From NCBI GenBank assembly GCA_025642065.1, contig JAODUP010000105.1, forward strand, positions 62,001 to 126,000: a DNA stretch of 64,000 nucleotides, given 5' to 3'. This document shows, piece by piece, positions 36,975 through 49,700 of this stretch (within the stretch, counting starts at the first letter, position 1; each line of letters opens with the position of its first letter). The DNA comes from Paralvinella palmiformis (lineage: Eukaryota > Annelida > Polychaeta > Terebellida > Alvinellidae). The position numbers and the translations under genes are program-made. Below the pieces are notes generated by a model. The model had not been told where the DNA came from. It saw only the letters and a program-made list of their open reading frames with translations, and searched no databases.

Positions 36975-37165
36975 TATTATGCCAGCCTTTTCAGTAGGGA
37001 ATAGAGTATAAGACCCGTTACAAAAGTATGCAGCAGCTCACCTGTGATGGCCTTTAAAAACACGGCGACGCCATTGCCACGGCGTTACCGTAGAGAGGTA
37101 TGGATGCGGGGAGGGGTGGTAATGGGCTGGCCGTGGGGTAGTGGTAGTCACACTACCAGAGTGGA
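36975..37165 (+). repeat. Dispersed repeat R3, copy 1
   Basis: GCCAGCCTTTTCAGTAGGG, ATAGAGTATAAGACCC, CTCACCTGTGATGGCC, TAAAAACACGGCGACGCC and GGCCGTGGGGTAGTGGTAG recur in the same order at 62378-62570. The last block resembles a pol III A box, so R3 may include a tRNA-like unit. Function and class unknown. Confidence 0.7.
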
Positions 37166-37950
37166 AGGAGGAGGGGATTAGAAGACCTGGAAAGTTGGGT
37201 AAAATGGATTATTTTGTGCATTCTAGGCCACTTTTTCGCCAAAACCAAAGTAGCCAACCGAGCGTATGTCCAGTCTGGAGTTAGCTTTTAATTCTCCTAA
37301 TTCAATCAATTAATGTAAAAAATTGACAGATTATGCTTTACCTATTCAATTTGATAGGCTATTTCCACAACGAAATCGCAATCTTGCGGAACTGTTTTTC
37401 CACAGGATTCACTACAATTTTGGTATTTGTGCGTTAAACTAATGGTAGTTCTTGTGTTGAACAGTCTGATTAAAACGTTCATGTATGAATAAAATTGTCT
37501 ATTACAGTTTTCAAATTGTTTACTTTTCAAAATAGCATCTACTGTTCCCAGTAAATACAGATTTACTTATCGTTGTTTAAATTCTCTATAGGGCTGTTTC
37601 TAACAGGGCGCATTGGTTATTCACATATTTTATGGTAGCTCTTTCACTTAATGATCATTCTTAGACGGGACTTACATACATAACCATGGTGTCACAATAT
37701 ATCATCTTTTAATTGTAATATCTGATATTTATTCCCGTAAAACCCGGGTGAAAAGTTATAAATTGTTACTTTGACAGCCATTCACCAAATGAATATTCAT
37801 TAACCATGTTCAAAGATTTTACAAACAAGTTCTAAAAAACTATAATTTTGTGAGAACAAGAAACTCCTGCTGATACGGACATATCTGAGATAATTATATT
37901 TTCCTGATGTTTGATTTCATATTGTTCGTTGTCAGATATTTAGAGTTTAT
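37166..37950. other. Unassigned sequence
   Basis: AT-rich; no recognised feature between R3 and the duplicated exon-like unit. Confidence 0.3.
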
Positions 37951-38365
37951 CTTCTTAAAGATGATGGAAAAGGAAATTTCACATTTCGAAGTAAATATAA
38001 CGTAACAAACAGATGCACTACATTTCTAACCACCAGCTATCTTAATTTCCGAACTTTCACGAGCCATTGCTAGTGTGTAATACACTCGCCAGGGATAATC
38101 GTGCGACGTCATCTTTGCCAAACGTCATCTAGTGCTACGGCTTTGTTAATAACCGTCCTGACCAGTTGACAGACAAAATGTTAGATTCCGAGGAAAGTTT
38201 TGACATTTTCAGGTATATCAAGCCCTACAACTTTGAACCACTCTCGAACAAGGGTCACGATCAGTATTAATTGTGAGGAATTAGCTGCAACAAGTGCAGA
38301 CGTTGTCCTAGAGCAGCCATCTGTGCCGCCGACACCCGGCCCTGGTCCACAACAAGAGTTGGAAT
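37951..38365 (+). pseudogene. Promoter-plus-first-exon-like unit, copy A (P2X7-tail-like?)
   Basis: Shares about 80% of bases by eye with 53507-53961. The first ~225 bases look non-coding and hold GACGTCAT (38105-38112). After ACAGACAAA comes an ATG (38179) opening DSEESFDIFRYIKPYNFEPL, then a stop. A frame change reaches CEELAATSADVVLEQPSVP and PTPGPGPQQELEW. The IKPYxFEP motif followed by an acidic/Pro-rich linker ending in W resembles the N-terminus of invertebrate proteins with a P2X7-receptor intracellular-tail-like domain. That assignment is from memory of the family and is tentative. The Cys-rich core expected next is absent, so this is a broken first exon. Both copies start at CTTAAAG. 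Confidence 0.55.
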
Positions 38366-40398
38366 GGTGTGTATTTGTTTGTGTTTATAAGCTTAATTGA
38401 TAAGTCAATACACTGGGCCTGAATGCGAATATTTCCCTCTCCATTTAAAATAAAGTGATATTAGTCGGTACACGGGAGCCCGGGGATGCATGGGACTCTC
38501 CCATATGTGCCCTATACAGGAATGTTCTGCCATCGATGGAACACTTACTAGACTAGTTTAACAGTTTAGTTCTTTGAGTAGATCTAGGCCTAAGTAAATT
38601 AATATTTTTGTGAATAAGTGAAATCTTACTTTATTCACGAATGCGTGAACTGATGAATGTCCAATAGTTTACTCCCAAGATTACCCCATTGTCCTTCATA
38701 CATACCCGTGTTTTTATTTAGTTTCTCCACCAAACTGCTGATTCGTATTTGGGCTTAGCATTACCAAGTTTGTCGAATATGGTTGGAATCGCATCTTCTG
38801 TGAGTCTGACACTTCATGTCATATCGAACTGATCGTGCCATAGACGACGAAATAACGAACATACGTTCCTCGAAGTGTTATGTGGGCAAGTTGGCTTCCA
38901 CTGAACTCTGTTCATGTTTCGCAGCCAATCTCGCAAATGAGTCTTGTTTTGGGGGAATTAATGCATAGTCCATCCACAGACAGATCCATTTGCACAATTT
39001 TATGCGGCACAATACACCATTTTATACACTTAACAAAAACGGTATAGAACACGTAACACAAGGCCACGTGGAGCATTTATGTATTTGTTTGTCAAACATG
39101 ATGTCATATTCCGAAGTTTCCCGTTTTAAAACCAATATAACTTTAATTCTAGGAAAATAATTAATGATATCTCTCACTGAAATTGATTTTAATAAATAAC
39201 GCAGGCATTTTGACTAATTTGGGAAACCTTTTCCTGTGAAGTATAACATCAGACTTGCAGTGATGAAAGCTGACTTTATCCTTGCACATAATCATATCCA
39301 TTAGCAAAAGAATAACTGAACAAGAAAGTGTTATATTAACAAAATGGATGTTTCATGAAACTGCTACAATAACAAATTTACAGACGAATATACTCGTTCC
39401 ATATTGGTTCATTGTGTACATGCCATCGCTGACCCGTAAAGCCGTATGCATGGCGGAAATTGTCTATTAAAGTAAACTGGATAGTTGTTTATCCATTGCC
39501 GGTCTATGGCCTTATAAACAGTTACTGTGTTTGTAGACGATGCTGTTAAATCAACAAATTCCGGGATGCTGGAGTTAAGTTGATCAAAACCCTAGGGCTT
39601 TAATACGAACGTTAAAAACACCGTTATCCAATACATGTGGAAATTTTGTATCTTCCATTGAGTGCTCCTCTAGTTAGAAATTATAAATAGAGGGATTAGA
39701 TGTTATTAAATGTATTTTTTTTACTAGTTAGTAATGCATTGACAACAGTCCGGAGATCTCTTATCTCTGTCACACACATACACACACGCGCGCACGCGCA
39801 CACACACATTCGCCCTCACACACATCGTTGGCTGTGTGCATGCGTGTATGCATGCGAACATACATCAATATTTATATGTGATATTATCATTTAATATCAT
39901 TTATTGTCGTATAGTTTTGACCAGACCATTATATATAATGAGAATATTGACTATTGATGACAATTAGCCAAGCTTTATATGAATAGTAAACTGACATCAT
40001 GGCCTTTGTGTGCCATTGTATATATAATTACAGACAACACAGAGGTACTCTGTTGTTTACAATATTGTCATGTGTTACTATTCAGGATGAGTTATATTTT
40101 TAATATAACCTACAAGAATCATTACTTTTAAATTCTGTTCATTTGTCGATGTTTATAATAATTATAATCAGTAGCAAATAGAAGGGATTTTTGGCTTTAG
40201 GATATGCTAATTATGCGAAATATTACGTGATATTAATATTCTGTTACATTCATAGTGTGTAACTGGTTCTGTCTATGTCCTTTAACTGTGTCATCTAATG
40301 ATGAACGTTATAATCAGCATCATCAGCTATTGTTGTATATTCTGTGTCTACCTAACAAATACAGATACATAATCAGGAATGAACTGTTACCTTACAAT
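38366..40398. other. Intergenic stretch without recognised gene
   Basis: Contains an AC/CG alternating tract at 39769-39808 and otherwise unmatched sequence. Confidence 0.35.
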
Positions 40399-40405
40399 CA
40401 GGTAT

Positions 40406-40562
40406 CCTGGGATGCGCCGTGCTACTAACCTCTAGTTCCAGGTTTGAATCCGAGTCACACTTGTATTTGTGGGATATTTCCCTAGCTTACATATTGATTA
40501 TATGTGCTAGGTGTTACCAGCACTGAGACAAAACTAGTAATTGATGAACTCACTTACCTAAC
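40406..40562 (+). mobile_element. SINE family 2 with short target duplication
   Basis: TGGGATGCGCCGTGCTACTA and B box CCAGGTTTGAATCCGAG, then CACTTGTATTTGTGGGATA, TAGGTGTTACCAGCACTG and GAACTCACTTACC as the tail. CAGGTAT occurs on both sides (40399-40405 and 40563-40569). The tail here is unexpanded, unlike 11.4 kb. Confidence 0.7.
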
Positions 40563-40569
40563 CAGGTAT

Positions 40570-43500
40570 TTTTTTAATGGTTGAGTGAACCTACGAGCAC
40601 GTGAAACATTAATAAAGAACGATCAATAGCTAGTTGCTGGATCTGAACTGATGATGTCTCTGTTACTCGTCCACAACTGTTATAACTGAGATATTATGGC
40701 TCGTGTTACAGATATCCTTATTCCTATCTCCCTACAAGCATCCCGTAGTTCATTCAGTAGGATGAAGATTTTTAATACAGGGTGTTCATTCCAGAATAAT
40801 GGAGATACTAATTAACTAATTAGCATGAGTGCTACAAAACTTGGTGACATAATAAATTAGCTCACAGCTGATTTAGATTAATTTGAATGTAACATTATTT
40901 CAAGTGTTGCGATAATTATTATTTCTTCTGTATTTAACTGTTAATACATCGTTGTTCCCATTGAAGGATTAGTCTTTTGTTGGCTACAACAGTTCTGTAG
41001 TGGCATACACGTCGTGTTTCTGCACCAACAGCATATGTTACGGTAGAGATTCGGTGATATAAGAGGTATGCCTATGTCCAGTGATAGACAACACCGTATG
41101 TGTTAAGCTCCAGGTGGCTTGGCCATCGAACAAACATCTCCAGCTGGCTGTAATCTTGTATCAGTCCTGTACTTCTGAGCATCTCCTCCGTTCAGCCAAT
41201 ACAGTCAAGTTAACGATGCTATGTCAGTATGGGTAGATAATCCGCCGATTTGCTGCTCTCGGCCATCAGATTTACTCACCCCCCCCCCCCGCTGCCATCC
41301 CGGTGTATATTTTCTGTTGGGATAGTGTTATGGCATATCATCCGTGACAAGGTTAATGCTCTGGGATAAATCAGGGAAGAGTTCTTAGAAGTGAGCCACT
41401 TAGGGGTACTGTGCTTACTGCCGGTGGTTCGCGTTCGAAACGTCACTCAGTATTGCCTATATCCCGTTTAAGCTTTAATGGTTTGAGTTTTTGTCTCCTT
41501 TTTTGCTTGTGATAAAATCAGGTATGTGAATGTTTATTTTATCTGTGAACGGCTATGTTTTATGCCATTACGGTATGCTGAATGGTACAAAGTGGGATGA
41601 TCTTAGAACTGACATGAGACATCTAACTTTCCAGCTTGGCTCTAGTGAATTTATAGTTATTTTATAAATGAGCTGTTGTGCGTATGTGTGTGTGTGTTGT
41701 CGGATCATTTAATTGATACAATAAAGTCTCTTATTCTTCATGCCCCATTCGGAAAATAGTACTGGGAAAAGAGTAATATTTGCTGTTTCTTTTTTAAATA
41801 AAAGTGATTAATACCATCAAGAATGTCAAGGATTATAGTGTCTGCCAGTATTTCTACTTTTTTTCTTCAGTATTGATTAAGGTTTTATATATCTATAAGA
41901 TAACGTCGCTGTTCGAAGTTATATCAACTCTTGGTTTAGAAGATGAGAGTCATGGATCTTGAACAAGCTCTTGGTTGGATGTATGAATAAATCTCAGTTA
42001 CTAGCATCTGTAAGATAAATTGGTGATCTTTAGTGACCACCTATAGATTTTTAGTCTTACCTTTTTCTGAGATTAGGTGATTAATAAGGGGGTAGGGATG
42101 AAGTCCTGTACTAAACAGTGTGAAACTTAACGCTCTGAGAAGATTCGGTAACCCTTTCTCACTGGTAGGATAGATCAATGGATGGGTAGATCGTTGATTA
42201 TTTGGTTGGGCAGGAGGCTGGTCAGACAAATGAACTGAGACATGTCAAGTGATAAATATAGTTATTGTTGTCTTAACTCATTAGATGCTGAAAATGCTCC
42301 ATTTTTTTTACTGAGACGTGGCACTTGGTTTGAGCGTAGAACATTGATTCGGGGACTGGGTGGTGCTAATTTCACGTGTCCATTGAGAAAATAAATGGGG
42401 GAGGGGAATCTTTAGAGGCAAGAAGACAACAGGATGCAGCAGAGATAATGACTAGCCAATATATGAGAATCAGTATTTAGTAGGGTCCTAAGATAATTGT
42501 TATATTACCATCAGGTTTTGGAAAGCTGGTATTAGTGTCTTAAATCATCAGTCTAGTTCAATTAATTTAATTAAAGTTTAATTAGATTTTGAATAAACCT
42601 GCACAATTAATTAATATTTAGTTTTTTAGTTTATTGTGCTATTATCTTCCTTAGTTGCTCAAGCAAGATCCTGCTCTAAATGTTGCAGCCAAGATTGGAA
42701 TTATTTCAGACGAATTGAAATATAAATGTTTTAGTTAATAATAGTGCGGTTGGCTAACCATATTAAAATGTGCAGCCGTCTCATTAAAATGGGGCGGAAT
42801 GTGAAAACGGTTCAGTTACAATATTGTGTTAAGAGTCCGGGTACCTATAGAAAGAATAACTGTGTAACGTGTCTGTTGTGACCTGATTAGACAAGTGGCT
42901 CGATCAAAGAAATTACTGTCTACATTTTGTTTATCAGTGATAATAATAGCTGAGTCTGAGATAAGTGGTCGATTTACATATATGATCACTAACACGTGCT
43001 TTGTTATAGCTGGGCCGCTGTTTTATCTTGATGTTTACGGCAGTGTGTATCAAGTGAAACAGGGTTATTGTCATTTACGCTCATCTAGCGAACAATATTA
43101 ATACTAGCTAAACAGTTAATTATCATTGTCCTTGTGTCTTTCATAACGTGCCTTTAGCTCTTTGTCAATTGTTATTTATTTAATATATGTCTCTCATTCA
43201 ATCTGCACTGTTAGCTACAAGTAATTTCTAATTGAGTCTAACTTGTATATGTCAGTGTGCGTACGTTTCTATTTTTATCTCTCTCGCTCTGTGTATACGT
43301 GTGTGTGTGTGTTGTAGCTTTTAACGCTGAATTTCATTAGAAATTGACTCCGACCAGCAACTTAATTTCCGGATCACATATAATAACGCCCCAGTAGCGT
43401 ATTTGGAATTATCCTTAAAATAAGCGAAGTCGGTAATTGAAGGCCAGTGACGCGCTAATGACGACAAGTTCTGTGGTGGCTTAATGTTAGCGAAGTAGTC

Positions 43501-44501
43501 TGCTCTAACTCAGAGTCGTAAACATCCGTTTATCATCAGTTAAATAACACTTTAAAGATATTCAGCTAAATAGCATGTCTTGGGAGTTTGCGAGTGAGTA
43601 GATTTGTTTGCCCTGGCGCTGATAAAACTATGGAAATATCACTAATTGGGCAACTGCCTGGTTAGTGGAATTATTAGGTACATTGATGCATCGTTGACAA
43701 AATCGACATAATTTGTGATGTCGTTGGTTGAAAATCTTGGATTCCCTATTCTTATTTCAGGTACATGAGAACATTCATACTTCATACGTACAGTGTTTAA
43801 AGAATTGCGCGCGGTTTCATGATCCATCAGCTGGAACAGGTTCTTATTTTGATGCTATGTTAACTAAATTAGATGGAATTTAATAAAACCTCATTTGTAT
43901 TGTATGTGAATGTGTAATTCATTTTAAAGGATATTTTACACAATGTATTAAGTCAGATACGTACGTTTATTATGTAGTAAAGTAACAGAGAGATTACGGT
44001 GGCTCACAAACCTGATTTTATTACGGTTTACGCGAACTATTTATAAATAAAATTGTGCACGTTCATGTCATGACCGTTTTCAGAGCCAAAATCCTGATTA
44101 TATCTGTGCCTTGATTATGGCTTATAGGATACATTTAAAAGTATACTGATGAAAAGAGAAGTTTATTTGTAGAAGTTACCTCCCCAGATCTACAAGTAAA
44201 GGTTAGTGTTTATGTTGGCAAACAGATCTTACTTTTCTGAACCATTTCAGCCTAGTTCTTTTATTTACCGATATGGTCGCAATGTATGCACCACTCTTTA
44301 ATATTTGTTTCCTTAAAGTTTGGTTTTGTAATCATTACGGGCATTTAAGTTATACAAATCTTGATACTATATAAATAATAAAACTGTGTGTTTTAAGGTA
44401 AACGTATACACAATACCCAGAGTAATGTTTGCTAAAAAGCAGATGATCAACATATTAGTTGATTGAAATATCTTCAAGTTTATTCACAATATTTATTATA
44501 T
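40570..44501. other. Long intergenic stretch without recognised gene
   Basis: About 3.9 kb. A tRNA-like remnant is possible at 41399-41460 (B-box-like GCGTTCGAAACGTC). A run of 11 C lies at 41279-41290. No exon or matched repeat. Confidence 0.35.
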
Positions 44502-44516
44502 TCATATATTCACCAG

Positions 44517-44705
44517 GGGGCCCCTCCGTGGTCGAGCGGAGGCGTGTTGGATCACAGATCACTACCACCCGTGTTCGAATCTCGGCGGGGCACATCTGAT
44601 TGTTGTTTCATCCTTGACTTCGCTTAATTTCCTTTGAAGGTCGCTCGGGTCATTTAGCCTACCATGAACACAAAAGTGGCCGTAAAACATAAATCATCAT
44701 CATCA
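44517..44705 (+). mobile_element. SINE family 1, full length with target duplication
   Basis: Head CCCCTCCGTGGTCGAGCGGA with B box GTGTTCGAATCTC; body CATCTGATTGTTGTTTC, GAAGGTCGCTCGGGTC, ACACAAAAGTGGCCG; ATC tail. Flanked by TCATATATTCACCAG (44502-44516) and TCATATATCTACCAG (44706-44720), a 15-base target duplication with two differences. Confidence 0.9.
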
Positions 44706-44995
44706 TCATATATCTACCAGTTAAAATTAATTTGACTTCAATATATATATATATATCGATGTTGTTTGTTGAATGTGTGAAATAAATGTAAAATAATATC
44801 CAACAGCAAATCACAGAGACGGTATAATAATTATGTAGTAATTATGTAGTCACTCAACGTCAACTACAAGTACCTGTGTTTTGCGACAAAGTCTGATGTT
44901 AGCTTACTGTGTATCTCGGAAGAATCATATCAGATCTAATTGGATCATATCAGAGACAAAAAGAATCAGATCAGAAAAATCAAGAATAGTTCACA

Positions 44996-45000
<5 letters not shown>

Positions 45001-45027
<27 letters not shown>
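45001..45027. repeat. (TG)n microsatellite
   Basis: About 13 TG units, preceded by repeated ATCAGATC/ATCATATCAG motifs from 44925. Confidence 0.9.
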
Positions 45028-45030
<3 letters not shown>

Positions 45031-45675
45031 GCCCATCGTGATTTATTTCTACATTTTTTTAATTATTTTATGATTTACAGAACTTCGCTCTCTTCGACTT
45101 CCAGTTGGCATCAGGTGTTCAGGGGCAAATTATTTTCAAACAAAAACCAGATTCACACCAACCAAAACGATTTTTCCTACTGACCGGGTGCCAATAAGCT
45201 GATGTTTACATTCTAGCTATCCGCGGATGCCACACATAATTACCAAGTTGTAAAAAAGATGGTTCAGGTTGGCCACAAAAACTAGTCTAATGGCAGGACT
45301 CCTCCCACGGTATGCTACATGTCAGTAATGGTAAACGGTTGTTATATATCCACCTGTCAGTCAACTGACTGTTATCACACTTGGCATCCTTACATACATA
45401 TGTTCATTAATGTGCCTAGTACATACATTTAACACATGCTTTTATCCTCCTGGCTGAAACTGTTAGAACTGTTGTGATGGTGGTAGCAATGTACTAGAAG
45501 CCTAGAACCATTATACTTATGGTGGTTGTGTGTTATATAGTTAATGAATTGTGTTCTTTGTTCATAATGTGATCTGGGGCAGGGATGGACCCCGTAACAA
45601 ATCTAGGGAAGTTGTCAGCGATCCTTTTTAGATAAGTGCATTAAGCGTATGTGTTTGTGTGTTTGTGCACATGTG
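45028..45675. other. Intergenic stretch without recognised gene
   Basis: Nothing recognised. Confidence 0.3.
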
Positions 45676-45693
45676 ATATATATATATATATAT

Positions 45694-45738
<45 letters not shown>
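45676..45738. repeat. (TA)n microsatellite
   Basis: TA tract with two phase slips (ATTATATAAT). Confidence 0.95.
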
Positions 45739-45741
<3 letters not shown>

Positions 45742-45997
45742 AGAGATCTTATTTATAAACATGTTATACAAACGGAAAAATGCAATTCCTCAATCAAAAC
45801 AGTTGTGAATTTTCCCATCACAATATGATTTACGTCGAATAGAAATATTGTCTGATATTCATTCATTCATTTAGCATTTGTTTAAAAGAGGATGATATAA
45901 ATTGTAAAATAATTATGACTAATTAGGTCAAAACCCCACCTACCTTACCAAATCCCCTCTAATTTATTATGGATCCATAACTGGTCATTGTCTACCC

Positions 45998-46000
<3 letters not shown>

Positions 46001-46032
<32 letters not shown>
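46001..46032. repeat. (TA)n microsatellite
   Basis: About 16 TA units. Confidence 0.95.
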
Positions 46033-46034
<2 letters not shown>

Positions 46035-46282
46035 TGGATACCGGGTTGTTGCTTTTAGTAACCAGCTATGTGCTATGTTCATGGTATCTTTTTCTGGTTC
46101 TACTATATGAATATTAACACCCCAATCCTATATATGTGGTTAGGGTTTAGAATTGTCACACCTTGTCTCCTCTATGTCACAAGAGTTGATTAAAAAGGGA
46201 CGACTCTAACTGACCTTTTTATGTGGTGGATAAACCCATTATCACCAAATGCGAGGTACTCATAAAGAGCAGTTTGTAGCAA

Positions 46283-46412
46283 ACTAAGCTGTAGGCGTCC
46301 TGTGTTTTGTGGAATGTTTAATCCGATTGTTTCATTTCCTTAGGGAAAAAACATATTTCCTGGGTATTATTAGTGTCTAAACAAAACACTTACTGACTTA
46401 CTCATCATGAAA
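46283..46412 (+). repeat. Diverged SINE family 2 body
   Basis: GTCCTGTGTTTTGTGGAATG, CCTGGGTATTATTAGTG and AACACTTACTGACTTACTCA follow the family 2 order. No tRNA-like head remains. Confidence 0.4.
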
Positions 46413-46610
46413 TGTTTATAGTGCAGGACAAGCAGTAGTGGATCTTTGAACAAAAGGTATTGTTGCTTGTAGCCTAACTGATCAATCTGGTGAAGTGGCC
46501 AAATATTACATGACATTTAATATCTGATTAATGTCATACCCTTCAAATTAACTAGTTATTTAATTTATCTGTAATTATATCATCTTTGAAATATATTGTT
46601 GTTTGATTTT

Positions 46611-46618
<8 letters not shown>

Positions 46619-46670
<52 letters not shown>
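46619..46670. repeat. (TA)n microsatellite, insertion target
   Basis: About 26 TA units ending at the left end of the TA-flanked element; TA units resume at 47221-47233 on its other side. Confidence 0.95.
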
Positions 46671-46673
<3 letters not shown>

Positions 46674-47220
46674 GGCCCCTGTTATACCGCGGTCCGTTAT
46701 AACACGAGATCGGATATAACAGGGTGAGATCTTGAACCCCGATTCGACAGATCATTTTTACGCGAAATGGCATGAAATCCGGCAATGACCGATCAAACGT
46801 TTCGAAATAATTTGAACGGATTTTCACTGTTTGTAATTCACACGTAAACATAGCCAACGGCCACAACTTACCCACCAGTATATTTATTGATCAGAAATTT
46901 AATTACACACCACCTTCGGCTCAATCAGCCAAACCAATAGCCCAATCACAACTCTCATTTATTGTGAATATCACCAATCCAACATGGCTGTTACTTTTTG
47001 CGCAATTTTGCAGAATCGTTTTATTTTCCACACAAACACAGAGGTAATATTTATGTTTAAGTCAACAAATGATTAAACAATTACTGGGAATATTTACGAA
47101 ATAAACAGTTGTATGTAATCTTCAAGGCTGGTACAAAACGAGGTGAATACTTGGACTCCTTATTATCGTCCACTCCTCACCCCAGTTGTGAACCCCAATG
47201 ACTGCGTTATAACAGGGGCC
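46674..47220. mobile_element. TA-flanked non-autonomous element (Tigger/mariner-like)
   Basis: Terminal inverted repeats: TAGGCCCCTGTTATACCGC at the left, and the reverse complement of the right end reads TAGGCCCCTGTTATAACGC. TA dinucleotides flank both ends, as in Tc1/mariner-Tigger insertions. Subterminal GTTATAACACGAG and GATATAACAGG echo the terminal motif. The element is about 547 bp with no transposase; the 107-codon minus-strand frame across its left end runs into the (TA)n tract and is not credible. It sits inside a (TA)n array. Confidence 0.75.
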
Positions 47221-47233
47221 TAATATATATATA

Positions 47234-48465
47234 TCATTGATAGTTAGTATTCTAGTAGTTTTTAACTTTAGTTTCCAACCAGAACGCATAAGATAACAGA
47301 AAAACATTACCATTACAGTGGAATCCTTCACCTGATTAGTCGTCTGATGTTCTGTTGGTGATTTGTGATTTTTGTGTGTTAGTTGTTTTTCATACATTGC
47401 TCCATACACACACTCACACGCACGCACGCATGCACGCACAGATTAGCTCAGTACGTCCATTCACAGTCCAGTTACATAGAAATCACAACACATGTGACGG
47501 CTAGTGTTTAGAAATAGATTATAATTTGTATTTTATGAGTTAATTAATCCCAGAAATTTTTAATCTGTAACATCAGCGTTTATTACTTCTTAATGGTTGG
47601 CTAAGGTGTAAAAATCTGCGTTTCACTAAACATTTGAAACCATTTCCTTGCTATTTTGTGTTAACCAAGTTGTCCTGTCATATGTCACATGCTGACTGGT
47701 AGTCTCGATTCATTATATGGCACTGAATAAGGTATCTGGTTAATAATCTAATTCCAATATTAGTGATTATTTAATCATAATTTATAATACAAAGGCTACT
47801 AAATTAAATCCTTCTTGTCGTCGCTACCACTTGGTAATTAATTACCTACTTTAAGTCAGTGTAAAAGCCATCTTATATAAATTAATCAGTGCTTGTCATG
47901 CCAACTAGCCATCTGTGATAACACTTCTAAGCGAGTAGATGTTACACAGCTATAGAATCCCAGTCGTTCATCATTCACCAGCGAACAGTGGGCACATGGC
48001 TTGCTGCATTAACAGGAAACATTAATGAGATGTGTCCAATTAGGCTCGGCTATTGTTAATGGGAAACAACACTCTTCTATAGAACTAAAAACACCCTACA
48101 AAAACCAGATCACATTCTCCTAAAGTTGGCAGAACGGCAATTTATAGGAGAAAAGGAAGGGGGTTGTTTGTTAGCGGTCTTTATATTATGAGTTAATTGG
48201 TAAATATTTGTCCATTTTTTTAAATGTATTTGTTATTGGGTTTTTTGTTTTTTATTTATTGTGCAATGCAATGTTTACTGTTATAAACATCGGCTGTCAT
48301 TGATCTAGGCGTGTTTACAACAACCCTTGTTTAGAAGATCTGTTGAAGAAAAATCAGTATTCTATATGAGCTTCTGGGATAGTTTCTGTTAGCTGACTTC
48401 TAATATTATCCTTTGTGACATCTTCCTGTTGTTGTTTTATGATGTCAATGTGAAAACATAATACG
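47234..48465. other. Intergenic stretch without recognised gene
   Basis: A short CACG/CACA-rich patch at 47407-47440; nothing else recognised. Confidence 0.3.
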
Positions 48466-48640
48466 AGATGATGATAATGATGATTGGTGTTGTACGGCCA
48501 CTTTTGTGCACATGGTAGGCTAAATGGGCCGAGCGACCTCCAAAGGTAATGAAGCGAAGTCAAAGATGAAACACTCTTCAGATATATCCACACTGAGATT
48601 CAAACTCAGGTGGTAGTGATCTGTCATCCAACGTCCGCGC
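48466..48640 (-). mobile_element. SINE family 1 copy, minus strand
   Basis: GATGATAATGATGATTGG, GCCACTTTTGTGCACATGG, TAAATGGGCCGAGCGACC, CAAAGATGAAACACTC and GAGATTCAAACTCAGG (B box) are the family 1 reverse complement, ending near GATCTGTCATCCAACG in the head. An AC-rich tract follows at 48641-48670. Confidence 0.8.
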
Positions 48641-48670
48641 GTGCACACACAGACACACACACATACACAC

Positions 48671-49305
48671 AGAGGGACAGGTGTGCTGAAACTATTATAT
48701 CCAACGTGAGATACCTAACATTTAGGTATAAATGTTGATGGATGGTTGTTATTTATCAGGAAAATCAACGTTGAACAGGTGAAATTTTATAACAGGTTTA
48801 GAAGTTTGATATATCTATATATTGTTATAATTATTTTCATAATACCGTTATCATCATTCAAACCGAACACCGAGGCTCTAACAAATGTACATTTGTTCAT
48901 TATCTGTAATCTGACACATACTAGTTTAGATTATTGCTAGACTCAAGGGCATTACTGGTGATTATCTTGTCCTAACATTGAGGACACTGTCTACTTTTAT
49001 ATTATAGGCATATATTAAATCCAGTGTAATATATCACCATTAAAGCAGGTACTAACTTATGGCTGAGTTAATTAGTGAACACGTGCAAGGTCAGTACTGC
49101 AACGTTACAGATATGAAGCAAGAAGCTTTCAGTTTTATAGCCAGCCCTTTACTTCTGAGCCATCTCCACCCGTCACTAATCCACAGTGGGCTAATATTTC
49201 AAAAAGATTCGGAAAATGTGTGCTTCTTCACATCGGTCCCAGAACAGCAGAGGGCCTTTTGCCAAATCAACAACTGGTGGCGGTGTAAATCATCTCTCTT
49301 GGCTA

Positions 49306-49336
<31 letters not shown>

Positions 49337-49359
49337 GTTATTCCATTTAGTTCGGTCCC
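48671..49359. other. Intergenic stretch without recognised gene
   Basis: A 111-codon frame (49059-49394) crosses an (AC)n tract at 49309-49333. Its first codons end at a weak donor-like GTCAGT, but there is no other support, so it is not called. Confidence 0.3.
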
Positions 49360-49700
49360 CGGCTGCACAGTGCGTTTATTCTTCGGCTAAATAAAATCAA
49401 GGGCTAAATAATGAATGCCTATACCGGTGAGCTCGCTACTGGCCGATATGGCCTTCGTCTGCTCTCGTGACACCTTCGCTCCCAGACGGTTATTCTTCGT
49501 GTGTCGGGTCTAGCGCCGATCCGGACGCAGAGATCATAGGTGTGAGCAAATCTGTCGCTGACAGCTGGTGCCAAGGGGATAGACAAGTGCCCCCCCCCCC
49601 CGAAGGTGACATCGATATATTCGCCCAACAATTAATAGATCCCGGTATAGATGTATGCCTCGTGGGCTATTGTCGTACCGCTGGTGGTCGTATTGTAGGA
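49360..49700. promoter_or_regulatory. CpG-rich segment, possible promoter or exon
   Basis: Many CpG dinucleotides (for example CGCCGATCCGGACGCAG, CACCTTCGCTCCCAGACGG) contrast with the CpG-poor flanks. An 81-codon frame (49467-49712) and opposite-strand frames overlap here, so frame length is uninformative. No splice pair or motif recognised. Confidence 0.3.

Noticed and set aside
46552..46875. 107-codon minus-strand frame over the TA-flanked element
   Set aside because: The frame runs into a (TA)n tract as alternating Tyr-Ile and the remaining part shows no transposase motif.
49059..49394. Frame beginning MAELISEHVQG with a donor-like GTCAGT
   Set aside because: The donor is weak, the rest runs through an (AC)n tract, and no partner exon is visible.
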